The position numbers and the translations under genes were made by a program. From Anastrepha obliqua (lineage: Eukaryota > Arthropoda > Insecta > Diptera > Tephritidae): 64,000 nucleotides of DNA. Positions 1 to 11,627 of this stretch are shown in pieces. The notes below the pieces were generated by a model, which saw only the letters and a program-made list of their open reading frames with translations, was not told the origin of the DNA and did not search any database. Location of the stretch: NCBI RefSeq assembly GCF_027943255.1, contig NC_072894.1, positions 128,269,601 to 128,333,600 on the forward strand, given 5' to 3'. Position 1 is the stretch's first letter. The number at the start of each line of letters is the position of its first letter.

Positions 1-2443
1 ATCAAAATATATCAAATTCTTCATCACCACAAAAATCTTCTACAATATCATCATTATTGTTGCAGTCGTATATATCATTTCTCATCAACTTTAAGAGATC
101 ATCTTTTATGACAAAATCATGGCAACACTTATTAAGTCTCTTAAGCCCACATCTTATTGTTAACAAAGTGTTTAACATAACCAAATTAATTTTATTGCGT
201 TGTTTATTTTTAATGCAATTCATCATCGAAAAAGTTCTTTCAACTTCAGCGTTGCTAAGTGGTAGCACAAGAAGAGAAAATACAAAATTTGCCAGTTCAT
301 TAAACGGATTATCATTTACAGAATTTTTATATTCCTTAACCTCGATCCAAAAATCTAAAGTATTGTTCACATTTTTCCAATCATATAAATGTATTTTGCG
401 CCACTGCATTTCCAAGCATGTAATTTCATCTATATTGAAATTATTTTTTTCGTTTTCAAAGTAATCAAAAATTTGAGGCTTTATTGTTTTTAGAGTATTT
501 TCAGTGGAAAAAAAATCAATTTTTTTTAAAGTATTTATGTTATGTGGCAAACGTTGCCTCAACTGTTCAATTAATTTCATTATAAATTTTCGACAAATAT
601 TACGAATTTCGTTTTCTGTGCTCTCATTTATGGTGTTTTCTTCTTTTTTTTGTCGAATAAATTGTTCAAAATTATAATGAAAGTAAGGAATAGGAGTAAA
701 AAAATTGTCTAATTCAGACGTTAAAGGGTTGAAATCTTCAGAAGGTGACACTATACTGATGCACAAGCTTGAAATTAAATATACAACTTCGGAAAACAAT
801 TTCATAGGGTCAGCTATGTTACTTTCAAAAAGTTTGTTCACTTTTTGCACTTCAGTTAAAATTGGTTTTAAAAACTGGAAATATGCCAAATTTTCATCAG
901 TGTACATTTTTGAAAGAAGTTGGGCTTTGTGACATGATTCATTCAAAGCGGCTATACCAAAATGAGTTTTAAGTTCCAACCACTGATCTACAATTCTTTT
1001 GACTGCTGGTTCGATTGACAGCCACCGTGTTTCACACGCTCGAGTAATTTTTAATGGGCACATACCATCGTTAATGGTAGAGTATAGAGATTTTGAAAAC
1101 CAGTTGTGGGTTTCGGAAATTATAAATTCGATTTCATTTGGCATACATTTCGAAGCCGCACAAACAGCTAGTTGTATTGAGTGACAAATGCAAGGAACGA
1201 GTTTGATATTGGCATTGAATTCCTTCAGTCGAGTAATGACTCCGTTATTAACCCCAACCATAACGCTAGCATTATCTGTTCCTACACCCACCATGTTTTC
1301 AAAACTTAAATTAAATTCCTTTAATGTATTGGAAATGGCTAACACAATGCCATCCGCCGTGCACTTTTCCAACTCCGCGAGTTTTAAAAAAGTATTAACG
1401 AAAACTTTCGATGAGTTACTGTAGTATCTGACTACAATGCCCACATATTTTTTTGTAGTTATGTCTGTTGCTTCGTCGATAATTAGACTAAATTTATTAT
1501 ATTTGAGATCAGCCATTAGTAACCTTTTAAAATAGGGACTTAGCACATTTTTAAGTATAGCGCTACACTTTGATCTTCGTAGCTTCAAATTGGGTGCAGC
1601 TTTGCTATCCGAAAATATCCCGCTTTGCAAAATGGTTAGGTGGTCAACCACTCTAATTGAAGTGTGTACTCCGATGAATAACGCATTGGCCAATTCCGCT
1701 CTGTGTACTTCCATTTCTTGCTTTTTTATAAATGAAACTGTCGGCTGAGAGCCCGACATAAATGGCGAAGCTGCATTTATGTGCTTGCTTGTGGCAGCGT
1801 GACGAATAAGGCCGTGTAATTTGGATTTCAAGCTGCAGTGGCAGTACTTACATTGCAAACCTTTTCCAGTCTCGATCAACCACTTCCTGAATTTTTTGTC
1901 TTGAAGCCATGTAGATCGCGGTTTTTGCTCGTACTTCCTATAAGCATTAAAGAGGTTATTTTTATATTAAACAAAATAACAAAAATTTTACCTTATTTGC
2001 TTTGCCAAACATTCATGGTCAGAACCCTCATTGGCGGCAGTCGGCAGTCTTTTGCTTATAAATCTGCATAAGTAAAAAGTGATCTTAAAGTATTATTAAT
2101 TAGAAAAATAAAAAAAGCCTTACCTCTCCATTGCGCGTTTTTAAGTGAAAATGCACCAATAGTATTAGGTATGATACTTTTGAAACTAATCGATTATAGA
2201 ACATAGAAATCGTTCATGGCTATAGGAGTTACCACACGGCAACAAAAAAACACGTCGAATTAATTTAAGTACAAAGAGTAGTAAATTATTTTGTTTAAAT
2301 ATTTAAAATATTTGTAGCTAAAAAAAACTATTTCATTTTAAAAAGAGCTAAAAAAGAGCTAGGAGCTAGATCCAAATTTTTGGAGCAATTTAAAAAAAAA
2401 AAGAGCTAAATCTAGCTCCAAAATCACCAAAATGGCAACACTG
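1..2443 (-). mobile_element. hAT-superfamily DNA transposon, left end outside window
   Basis: The element carries a hAT transposase gene on the minus strand. Its right end reads CAGTGTTGCCATTTTGGTG on the minus strand, ending at 2443, which is a typical hAT inverted-repeat start (CAGTG). Just inside it (about 2340-2443) the motif GAGCTA/TAGCTC recurs at least six times, as expected of subterminal transposase-binding repeats. The other end and the 8-bp target duplication cannot be checked because the window starts inside the element; the candidate duplication is the 8 bases from 2444. Confidence 0.8.
2..2131 (-). CDS. hAT transposase, three exons, apparently intact
   Basis: Spliced model on the minus strand: exon 1 2131-2124 (ATGGAGAG), exon 2 2063-1992, exon 3 1937-2. 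Both introns (60 and 54 nt) have GT/AG ends and the frame is kept, giving about 671 residues. The N-terminus has a BED-type zinc finger (CKYC, then an H-rich stretch ending TSKH). The middle carries hAT/RNase H-like motifs IDEATD, GTDNAS and CETRW. The C-terminus has the hAT dimerisation block around SNAEVERTFSMMN. The protein resembles arthropod ZNF862-like hAT transposases. I see no stop or frameshift, so the gene may encode active protein or be domesticated. The start rests on the splice model, since a TTG at 1879 is internal. The stop codon is at 4-2. Confidence 0.82.
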
Positions 2444-3187
2444 GTCCGGAATTATCAAACATCAATCAACCTAAGTGATAGGGTATGGAGGTGGCAGAAA
2501 ACGGTCGTGAAGAATCATATGCAGATCACTCCGGCGTGGGCTGCAGCAGTTCTGATCATCGCATTTCACAACCTAAAAAAAATCAAAAACAATTTCCCTT
2601 TGTAACTCTTAATAAAAATTTGTTGACATTCGCGCTCGTTAAAAAACTAAAAAAAAAACAAAATAAAATAGGCACGCATAAAAATTTGATATGAATCAAC
2701 TGCAATGTACCTGGAGTAAATATTGGCTCTCTCTAAACAAAGAAGGTTGGAACCTGTCCGTGTGTCGCTGCCACTCAGCTCGTACGCTCTTGTTCATCGA
2801 GTCGCGCGTTCGGCTGATAGTGGCGCGAAAACAAGCTACGGGCTACACTGTACAGTAAATTCAGATTAAATTGAGCTATTTGGTTTAAAACAAATATGGT
2901 GGTTTGACAGCAGTAATGTATAACGTCGAAGTATGAATGAAATTATTTTCTTTCGAACGAATTAGTGAATGATCTTAATCATACTACGATTACGCTTAAG
3001 ATTAAATCTTAAGCATGTACAATCTGGATAATGGACCAAAATAGTATAATTTTCTTTCTTTTAATCAGAAAAAAAATTGCGTGATATTTGCCGAGACCCC
3101 CCCTCTCTCCTCCGTAAGATTAGATGAGATTTGACTCGACCCCCTCCCCCCTTAAACATCTCACGTAATTTATGGACGCCCCCTTAA
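2444..3187. other. Non-genic stretch ending in a TTAA-bounded C-run repeat end
   Basis: I see no coding signal. From about 3085 there are pyrimidine runs (CCCCCCC, CCCTCCCCCC), then GACGCCCCC directly followed by TTAA at 3184-3187. Read on the other strand this is TTAAGGGGGCGTCC, which looks like the end of a TTAA-targeting MITE. The opposite end was not located. Confidence 0.35.
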
Positions 3188-3661
3188 CCAATTCTTCACA
3201 CGTACAAAACATTGTTGTTAGTCAAGGCCACCATCTTTAATGGATGCGCCTTGAGCAGTTGCTACAATACTGTTTTAGATTAAGCTTCAAAAAAAATGTT
3301 TGTTCCTTTCGTAGTTCTTTTTTTGTTACTACTCTTCTATTTCTTATTTTATGTAAAAAAACTTGACTTTCCCTGAGATGCTGATACATAAAAATGTTAA
3401 AACAAATTTTAGAACGCAACCCCAACGCCACCCCTCGAAATTCCAAAATACCTGGATACGGCCCTTGTTAACATACACTTTATTTTCTTATCGTTTTATC
3501 GATGATCGATATTTACATTATTTTAAAAAACATTCAAGTGGCAGACAAGAAAAAAATATAAATGAATAACATAAATTTCGCTGTAAAGCTAATTGATTCC
3601 ACTTGTACGACATGTCGCGCCTATCAACGCCTCTAACTGGCCGTTAAAACGGTTCGGGCGC
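3188..3661. other. Intergenic, nothing recognised
   Basis: AT-rich sequence upstream of gene A. The short open frames here have no recognisable domains and no splice context. Confidence 0.5.
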
Positions 3662-3667
3662 TATAAA
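3662..3667 (+). promoter_or_regulatory. TATA box of peritrophin-like gene A
   Basis: TATAAA lies 108 bases before the ATG at 3770. A TTCAGAGT initiator-like motif follows at about 3716, which is further away than the usual 30 bases, so the start of transcription is uncertain. Confidence 0.45.
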
Positions 3668-3769
3668 ATCGATTTTGCAATGATATGCGACTTCAAAACA
3701 TATTCGAATAAATTCATTCAGAGTAACCGTCCCAAAGAGTGAGTGACGGCCTTTCAGTAAAGAATAATT

Positions 3770-5052
3770 ATGTGGCGTTTTATTGTACCTATCGCATTTC
3801 TGCATTGCGGATTATGTTACAGCATTGAGGATTTGTCGCAGCTGGTATGTCATAAAGGGATGAAATAGCCTGCTTTTTCAATTCTCTCCTTTTGTCACTT
3901 CTTTATCTGCAGATCTGCAAAAATGCAAAAAGTGGGGACACTGCACCGAATCCACGTGATTGCAATTCATATTTCGTATGTGGCACAGTCCCGTTGATAA
4001 GCTTTTGCGATGCAGGGCTACATTTTGACGCTAAAACAAAAGTGTGCAATTGGCCAGATATGGCGAAATGTCAAATAAATGAGGTGATTTCAATGAGATA
4101 ATTTATTGCTATATAATAGATATTTGCATATGTGTGCATCTACATTCAAATACACGTATATTTACTTTAGACTGATGCTGTGCAAGCTCATCACACTCCG
4201 GCTCATCCTGAAGTAGTCGCTGAAATAGAAATATTCAATAGTGCACCTAGGCCAATACGTGAACTTACGCCGAATGAAAAGCAGATCCCATTTGAACCAT
4301 TGCCCAACCGATTCCATCTGTATTTCAGCGCATTAGATGTTAACACTCACAAACCCATTGACCCCATGTCGAAGTACGATCCGAAAAACGTGGCATGCCA
4401 TCATTACGGAGCTTATTTTATACCGCATCCCAGCGATTGTAGTGCCTACTATATTTGTGCTTTCGGGCACATGTTGCCACATAATTGTGGGCGCGGCACC
4501 AGTTGGAACTATAAACGTCAAGCCTGTGAGATTCGCCCCTTGGCCGAATGTTATATAGGCACTACTCTTCCAATGAGCAATTCAGAAATGACAACAGCAT
4601 CTGAAGCGTCCACAAATTCCTCAGACGGGCAATTGAATGATATGCCTCCAAAGACCGGGTTTTACACCGTATGCTATTCCGTGACCAACGGCGTTGCGGG
4701 CCCCATTACATGGTTGCCTCAGTCAACAATAGATGCCAGCTGGTCACAAATTGCGAGTACAAGACATCCCTCAAGCTCTGCATACTCGGATAATCAGCTC
4801 ATACACACTCCGCCCACCATAGCTGTAGATTCGTTCACCGGGCGTACAAACGACCTTGGGCTTGATGTGCTCAGTTGCCCTAAAGAGAGCCAAGCGTACT
4901 TGCGCCACTCCACCGACTGCAGTAAATACTATATCTGCATAATAGGTATGCCAGTGCTGACTTCCTGTCCAGAAGGAATGTATTGGGATCAGAAGGCGGA
5001 GGTTTGTGATTCACCCACAAAAGTAGACTGCCAACAGCAGGTCTCCAAATGA
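3770..5052 (+). CDS. Gene A: secreted protein with three CBM14 (peritrophin-A) domains
   Basis: Model join(3770..3844, 3913..4083, 4171..5052) encodes 375 residues; both introns are phase 0 with GTATGT/CAG and GTGATT/TAG ends. Exon 1 is a signal peptide (hydrophobic IVPIAFLHCGLCYS). Exon 2 is exactly one cysteine-rich domain (residues 26-82). Exon 3 holds a second domain near residues 158-209 and a third near 318-369, joined by a Ser/Thr-rich linker. The six-cysteine CBM14 pattern is clear in the last two (C..DCSAYYIC..C..C..C). The protein should bind chitin outside the cell, in cuticle or peritrophic matrix. It differs from its neighbours in having three rather than five domains and in exon layout. 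AATAAA is at 5098-5103. The family call is firm; the orthologue is not known. Confidence 0.88.
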
Positions 5053-5798
5053 TGCAATAGTTTTGTTTATGGCATTTCAATTGACTTTTATACTCGTAAT
5101 AAATCAAATTACTGTAGGTATGGACTACCATAACCGAAAATGCTGCAATCGAATTATTTCAGTTCGGTGTGATTAGCAATCTAGCAAACGTCATTCGTGT
5201 CCAGTGCGTCATACTTTAAATCTTAATGAGCTCAATATTTTTTGCGATTGGCAGAAGTTTTCTCAACACTCATATCTTGCCATTCTTGGGCATGGACTGA
5301 TTATTAATTATTTGCACTTAACCACTAACTACCAGGTGGATCTAGTAGCTGTCAACGTTTCTCTTCATCACTTCCACAAGCTGCTGGCTACATCACAAGT
5401 AGCGAGACGCAACCAAGTTAAATTATTTTCCTAATCAGTCCTCTATTAAGGCAAATAAAGGATAACCCCTCTTACATTCAAAATATATGTAAGTACTTCA
5501 AAGCTGTGATACCGATATAAAAGTGTAGGGAATTCTTTTTCTTTTTCGAAGTTTGTCCCAAGTAGTGCAAATTTCTACTGAATACAGCTGCTGAAAAAAG
5601 TGCGACTTTTTCTTGCCACCTGCTGTAAGTCACAGAGACGATAAACTTATGACATAACATGTCCACATTACTCATGAATATGCACTTATTATATGTAACT
5701 TCTATTCAATATCTTTGAAAGGATTTGGGAGTTTACAATCATCTTTCATTTTTTAGTTTAAAATGCTTGTTAGTCTTCCCCTTAGCATCTTCTCTACT
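5053..5798. other. Intergenic, nothing recognised
   Basis: Apart from the poly(A) signal of gene A at 5098 I see no genes, RNA or repeat structure here. Confidence 0.5.
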
Positions 5799-8151
5799 TA
5801 CCTCAGTACAAATCACCGGGACCTCATGGAATCATTCCCGCTGACTTGCAACACACAAAAGATATGATTGCACCTACACTCGCCTTAATTTTTGAGGCAG
5901 CGATACGTCTTAACTATATCCCCAAGAAATGGGCAGAAGTAAAAGTGGTATTCATTCCCAAAGGAGAGAAAACCACACATACGAAACCGAAGGACTTCAG
6001 GCCAATCAGCCTATCATCCTTTTTGTTAAAATCTTTAGAGCGGTTGCTAGATGTGCATATCAAAGGAAGAATTAGCGACAAACTATTACCTTCCCAGCAT
6101 GCATACAGCAAGGGCAAATCAGTGGAAACAGCGCTCCATGAGCTAGTTCACACAGTCGAGAAATCACTTCACTACAAAGAATTTACCCTCGCTGCCTTTC
6201 TAGACATCGAGGGTGCCTTCAATAACATGTATACGGAAGCAATTACCACTTCGCTAATGGAAATGGGAGTAAGCAATGCAATAGTCTCGTTTATAGAACG
6301 AATGCTAACTGGGCGAACGATAAACGCAAACTTGGGTCACACATTTGTTAAAAAATTTCCGATCAGGGGTACACCCCAAGGTGGGGTAATTTCTCCACTT
6401 CTGTGGAACCTAACTGTCAACAATCTTCTACAAGAACTGGAAAAAAATTGGAGGTAAAATAATATCATATGCCGATGATATTGTAATAGCAATCTCGGGG
6501 AAACACCTTCCAACATTATGTGACCTCCAACAAAGATCTCTCAACAGACTATCACTTTGGTGCAAAAGTCGAGGACTAGAGGTAAATCCGGAAAAAACGG
6601 ATCTGATACTTTTTAGTAGGAAACACAAAACACCTACTCTTCAACAAATATTCCTAGGAGGGAAACCACTTAGAGTAATAGAAAGGGCAAAGTATCTAGG
6701 ACTTATACTAGATAGGAAGCTAAATTGGGGGCTCACAGTCGCAGACAGAGCACGAAAAGCTATGACCGCAATGTACTCCTGCGGAAGGCTCATTGGGAAG
6801 AAATGGGGATTGGAATCCAGAATGATACATTGGCTCTACACAGCAGTGGTGAGGCCAATTCTCTACTACGGTATAGTAATATGGTGGGATGCCCTTCAGA
6901 AGGGTGTGAACATCAAGAAACTTGACAAGGTGCAAAGACTAGCATCTGTTCTGATAACCGGTGCCATGTCAACCACACCATCGAAAGCATTATATGCGAC
7001 ACTAAACCTCCTTCCGGTAGATCTGCAGGCAATATATAACGCACGCAGTGCGGCAATAAGGCTGAACACTCTAAACAAGTGGTCAAACACGGATTATGGC
7101 CACGGTAAAATCCTGGCTGGCACTCTGGGGCTTCCCGAACTGGTGGACTATGCACTCCCGCCTATACTTGCCATTACATCGTTTACGACCCTCCTACCCT
7201 CAAGGGAAGAGTGGGAACGGGACGACGTGAGACAGGGCGAGTCCATCCATGTTTACACAGATGACTCAAAGCTCGAGGGCAGGGTAGGCGGAGGTGTATA
7301 TTCTGAACATCTGGGGATCTCCTTCAGTTTTCAGCTCCCCGACTACTGTAGTGTCTTTCTGATACAGTGTGATGCGATATCCGGAAATGATATCTACATT
7401 TTCACTGATAGCCAAGCGGCGATAAAATCCCTCACAAAACAGTCGACAACCTCCAAGGTAGCCATGAAATGCCGCACATCTCTTAACGAGATGGCTGAGT
7501 CATTTCACTTAAAGGTAACATGGGTTCCTGGCCATCGCGACATTGAGGGTAACTGTAGAGCCGATGAACTAGCAAGACTCGGCACTAGACTGTCTGACGA
7601 GCACATAGATAATGACATAGGGATACCCTTACAAACATGTAAGCTACACATCCTTGAAGAAATTGTAAAGAAAGCAAACGAAAGATGGCGAAATGAAGCA
7701 ACCTGCAAAATCGCCCGTCAACTTTGGCCAACTCTAAATGCTAAACGCACAGAATCTCTGCTAAGCCAAAATAAACACAGTCTTAGCACATTGATCTCAG
7801 TCATAACGGGGCACTGCCTAATAGGCAGACACGCCCAAAGGATGGGTGTGCAAACACATGACTTCTGTAGAAGTTGTCAAGATGAGGACGAGGAAGAGAC
7901 AATCTCGCACCTACTATGCCACTGCCCTGCTCTATCCAGGCGGAGGTTTACTATTCTGGGTAGACAATTTTTTAATGAGCTAGAAGACCTCAGTACTATA
8001 GAAATCAGAGATATTTTAAAATTTTTGAAAAACACACACTGGTTTTAGGAAAGATAGGGACAAGCTCCCCACGCGGCATCACAATGGGCAATGAGCCTGA
8101 GTGTGTCCCACAGGACAACCGCTTCAACCTAACCTAACCTACCTCAGTACA
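5799..8151 (+). mobile_element. 5'-truncated non-LTR retrotransposon with 12-bp target duplication
   Basis: The same 12 bases, TACCTCAGTACA, flank the insertion at 5799-5810 and 8140-8151. The inserted body is 5811-8139. It begins inside the reverse-transcriptase domain and ends in AACCTAACCTAACC, with no poly(A) tail. Truncation at the 5' end and a short duplicated target are what target-primed reverse transcription leaves. An RNase H domain points to the I/LOA/R1 group rather than classic jockey; I cannot place it further. Confidence 0.9.
5811..8048 (+). pseudogene. Reverse transcriptase-RNase H polyprotein fragment, frameshifted
   Basis: The fragment opens with the RT block KSPGPHGIIPADLQ, then DFRPISLSSFLLKSLERLL, AFLDIEGAFNN and GTPQGGVISPLLWNL. 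An extra A in the A-run at about 6441-6447 shifts the frame just before the YADD catalytic motif at about 6468-6479. The new frame stays open to 8048 through the thumb (LYTAVVRPILYYG) and the RNase H domain (VYTDDSKLEGRVGGGVYS, FTDSQAAIKS, WVPGHRDIEGN), ending in a zinc motif CRSCQ...HLLCHC. Compared with sister copies, about 15 codons are missing after YCSVF, removing the catalytic Glu of RNase H. The copy is dead. Confidence 0.88.
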
Positions 8152-8507
8152 CTATTTTTTTAGTATCTTAGTACAACATTTTTAATCCAATACTACATGA
8201 TTCACGGTACATACAGACATTTGTACAAGCGAACAAATATCGCGATAGTAGAACAAAAGCCTTATCTATTCGGCACTTGCGCGCTAATAAGATGTTTCAA
8301 GCATTTACCCTTAAGATCTGCGTGTTTGTGTGTGTGGTTTGCCTGCTCGCAACCAAAGTCTAACTACAGGAAATGAGACATACATATAAACAGGAAAAAA
8401 TTAATTTGTTCTCGGTGATCTAAACGAATGGCTTATCGGCAAGAAAACATGGTAAAATTAAATAATGCTTTGCACTGAAATTTGACGGTGGCAGTGGTAG
8501 GGAGACC
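8152..8507. other. Intergenic upstream of gene B
   Basis: No gene or repeat recognised. Confidence 0.5.
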
Positions 8508-8514
8508 TATAAAT
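8508..8514 (+). promoter_or_regulatory. TATA box of gene B
   Basis: TATAAAT lies about 140 bases upstream of the 7-nt coding exon 1 at 8649. No clear TCAGT initiator is seen, so the start point is approximate. Confidence 0.5.
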
Positions 8515-8648
8515 GCTCCTACACATTTTGAAACATACGTAGACATAGTTTCGGTTGCAGCATTTGGTTGACATCTCGAGACAAATAATCGAATTGTTTT
8601 CACGTTCAAGGATAACGCACTAAGGATCGATAAGGAAAAGTATCAGAA

Positions 8649-10618
8649 ATGAAAGGTAATGTATTCCTATTAGACGCTGCTGAACGCCTTCAAGTGGCAT
8701 CCTAATTGAGGCAGGCCGTTTAATAAAAGTAAATTGAAGAGTACGCAGAGATATGCAGATCAGAAACAACTTTTCAAATAAAGCCACTGAACGCGTTCAA
8801 ATGCGCACATATTTTTTTCCTTTTTTTTTGCGGATGAAGGTTTAAAATGCCTCTTGCATCATCAAAGCTGCCGTCCCAACAATTGTATATCCGGAGACTG
8901 AAAAACTACCCCTCGCTTGGAGCCGTCGCCCAGCCTGGAACCGCTTTTGCATTACTTCAGAGTGGCGTTCCCTCTTCCTCAATACACGATCTATGCTTGT
9001 GTGTCTGCGTCCAAGTACCGCTTTTTAATCCGGAGCATTGTTTCCGCGAAACGACTGAGGGTTTTCCACGTTTGCTCTCTGCTTAACATCATTTCAGCGA
9101 TTATGTGACCGACTGCATTCACCAGCATTCGACGTTCTTGTTCCCAACATTGGGAAAAGGTGTGCTCAGCGTCATCTTCGGCTGCATCGCCGCATATGCA
9201 TGTGGGGAGTTCGCATTTCACTATTTTGAACAGGTATTTCTGGAAATACCCGTGTCCCGAAAGCATTTGGGTTGTATGAAAATTGACTTCACCGAAGCTC
9301 CTGTTGCACATATCAAAGTATGCGTTGGTGTTTATAGCAAAAGCTACTCATTACAGGATGTAACATCGATCATTAACGGCGCTAAGTGTTTAACTAGATA
9401 AGTTTTCCACGAGACGATACACATACGAGCGCCTGATCTAGATTATAAAGATTGTTTTGGAACCGAAAACAATTTATTTTTCAAATATTATTCTCCAGTT
9501 TATCCACCTGTTTATCCAATTTGAAAAATGCACTTTCACCTAAATGTTTATTTCAATATATGTTTCCTATCTCGACAGATTTATTTATGATGACTGGTAT
9601 GGCGAAACTCTTGCTCTCTATATTCGGTCTGCTGATCGTTCAGCATGGATCAGTTGACGCCGTTTACACAATGAACGAAACGTGTCTTTACTACGCTGAA
9701 GGATACATTGCCAACCCTGACAACTGCCAAGCTTGGGGCTACTGCTCTGGTGGGAGTTTGACCCACCAAGGAACGTGTCCAGATGGCTACCTCTATGATT
9801 CATCTAAGGCTATATGTAATTATGCCTCTCAAGTTACCTGCAGTACCTCTGCAGAAGACATATGCGCAAATTTGGACGAGCCTGGCTATGTTGCTGACCC
9901 CAACGACTGTAATAGATACTGCTATTGCTCTAACAAACAGATAGTGTCATGTTCTTCATGCCCGACAAATCAGTTGTATGACCCATCACTGGTGGAATGC
10001 AACTATGACTACACTTGTCCCACTGATTCCGTTTGTCGTCTAGTGAAAAATAACGTGTTTGTTGGCGCAAGTACTTGTGGCGAATTCATTCGATGTGTGG
10101 ATGGCACAGGAACTGCTCAAAAATGCTCCAATAACACCTACTATAATAACTTAACCGGAATGTGTCAAAAGAGTAATCCATGCACAACCAGTAACAACTC
10201 CTCGTCTGTTACATATGCACCTGACACATCCGCATGCTCAGCATATAACACAACTAAAGGGGGCGTACAGTACGTAGAGGATGGATATACTTGCTACGGT
10301 TACTACTCGTGTTCAAGCGCCAGCGGATCGGGTCAATGGAGAAGCTGTGATTATGCAACACATTTCGATCCCACTCTCCAAGAATGCGTCAGCCCTATAA
10401 GTTACGCTTGCAAACTCAATCGTTGTGGAAATATTAATATACAATTCGCAACTGTGCCTTTTACGAACTGTACAGAATATCATATATGTTCTGGTAACCA
10501 GGCAAGCACGGCTAACTACACCTGCACGAACGCAAATTACCCGTATATCGATGAGGTCAATGGAGGCTGCGTTGACACCAAACCAAGTTATGCTATTTGT
10601 AACATAACTTCTACATGA
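8649..10618 (+). CDS. Gene B: peritrophin-44/48-like protein with five CBM14 domains
   Basis: Model join(8649..8655, 9579..10618), 348 residues. Exon 1 contributes only ATGAAAG before a GTAATG donor; the acceptor CTCGACAG at 9571-9578 restores the frame and gives MKDLFMMTGMAKLLL, a signal peptide. Five cysteine-rich domains follow, starting at NETCLYYAE, EDICANLDE, DSVCRLVKN, TSACSAYNT and LNRCGNINI; each has the CBM14 spacing with an aromatic YYSC/YCYC core. Length and five-domain layout match secreted gut peritrophins 44 and 48 of calyptrate flies. It should bind chitin in the peritrophic matrix. An open frame extends left of 9579 but is intronic. The 923-nt intron holds an R1-like fragment. 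AATAAA is near 10635. Confidence 0.87.
8812..9330 (-). mobile_element. R1-like non-LTR retrotransposon 3' fragment in intron of gene B
   Basis: On the minus strand 9335-8991 encodes a C-terminal retrotransposon segment with TTQMLSGHGYF, then the zinc motif CICG...HTFSQC. Similar blocks end R1-clade polyproteins. About 180 bases of 3' region follow, ending in an A-rich tail (plus-strand T-run 8812-8829). The fragment lacks RT and is antisense to gene B. Confidence 0.7.
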
Positions 10619-11627
10619 AATATTATGCATTTTTAATAAAAAACGAATGGCGTTGTTCAAAAGGTATTCACTGATTGTGTTGATAATTTTTATTAGGAAG
10701 CTGAAAATGAGAGGAGCGCACATTTACACCAGCGTTCCTTGTTTGTTCATTTGACAGGGTCCTGACCTATTAGTCCCTAATTTTCGTTCACAAATCGAAT
10801 CAATTTTCCTTACTTTGTAGGAAAATTTTGGAAAATAATTTAAACTTCTCAAGGTGCATGCATCATAGCATACTACGAATTATTGAAAGTATTAAATATT
10901 GGCTAGGGGAAAAGGAAATCCATACTTTCTCGGTAGAAGGCTGTAGTGATCGATGTCTCGTAAAGTATCGATCAAATAATTTCATGTTTATGCACGTTGT
11001 CAAGGTGCCATTTTACATAAAAAAATTTCGATTGAGAGGTATTTTTTTTTTTTGTCTCATTCAGGGAAGTCATCTTCACCATTACACTTATTTAGGAAAG
11101 TCGTCCACTTCTTAAAATATTTTACTTCCAATGCACCTGACATTTAGGAACTTTAGGTTGTGCACAGAAGAACAAATCGTTTTTCATACGCGGCACCAAG
11201 AACTGCTGGTTCGCTCTCTCACGGGAATTGAAGCTGGAAGCAGGGGTGGGTAGTATGAACGAAGGGGTAGTAATACTGCTCTAGTGAGCTCCGAGGAGCC
11301 GTTGAGGTTCCGATTGTAGGGCTTAGCGGAGGTACCGGCACATTGTGCGAAGTAGAGGCAGTAAACGCTGAAGACGGCCTATGGCGAGAGCAACGTGTGA
11401 CCACAAATCGTGTCATACAGTGTCTGTAGGTTTTAAGCAAACGCAGTAGTACGAGTAGTAAACTTTTGATATAGAGTTAGGCTCGATGACAGCTCTCAAA
11501 ATAAGATCCTGTTCCACTTAAGATAGACGAGAGTTAATTTACTGGAGCGACAGTCGTTTGTCGGAAAAACCGCGTGTTATACCGGTCCGAAGAATTGGCT
11601 GCCATAGGAATGTGTCATAATTAATCA
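10619..11627. other. Intergenic, nothing recognised
   Basis: Contains the poly(A) signal of gene B (about 10635). Two short open frames (10828-11115 plus, 11219-11440 minus) have no recognisable domain and are probably chance. Confidence 0.5.

Noticed and set aside
5811..8139. CCTAA tail as a real telomere or chromosome end
   Set aside because: Only two to three units, inside a target-site duplication, with ordinary DNA continuing beyond; it belongs to the retrotransposon.
9452..9578. N-terminal extension of gene B in the same open frame
   Set aside because: The acceptor at 9578 joined to the ATGAAAG exon gives a proper signal peptide; the extension reads through intron and has no signal sequence.
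10828..11115. 95-codon ORF upstream of the Helitron
   Set aside because: No recognisable domain, no promoter or splice support, and low-complexity Phe stretch; treated as chance.
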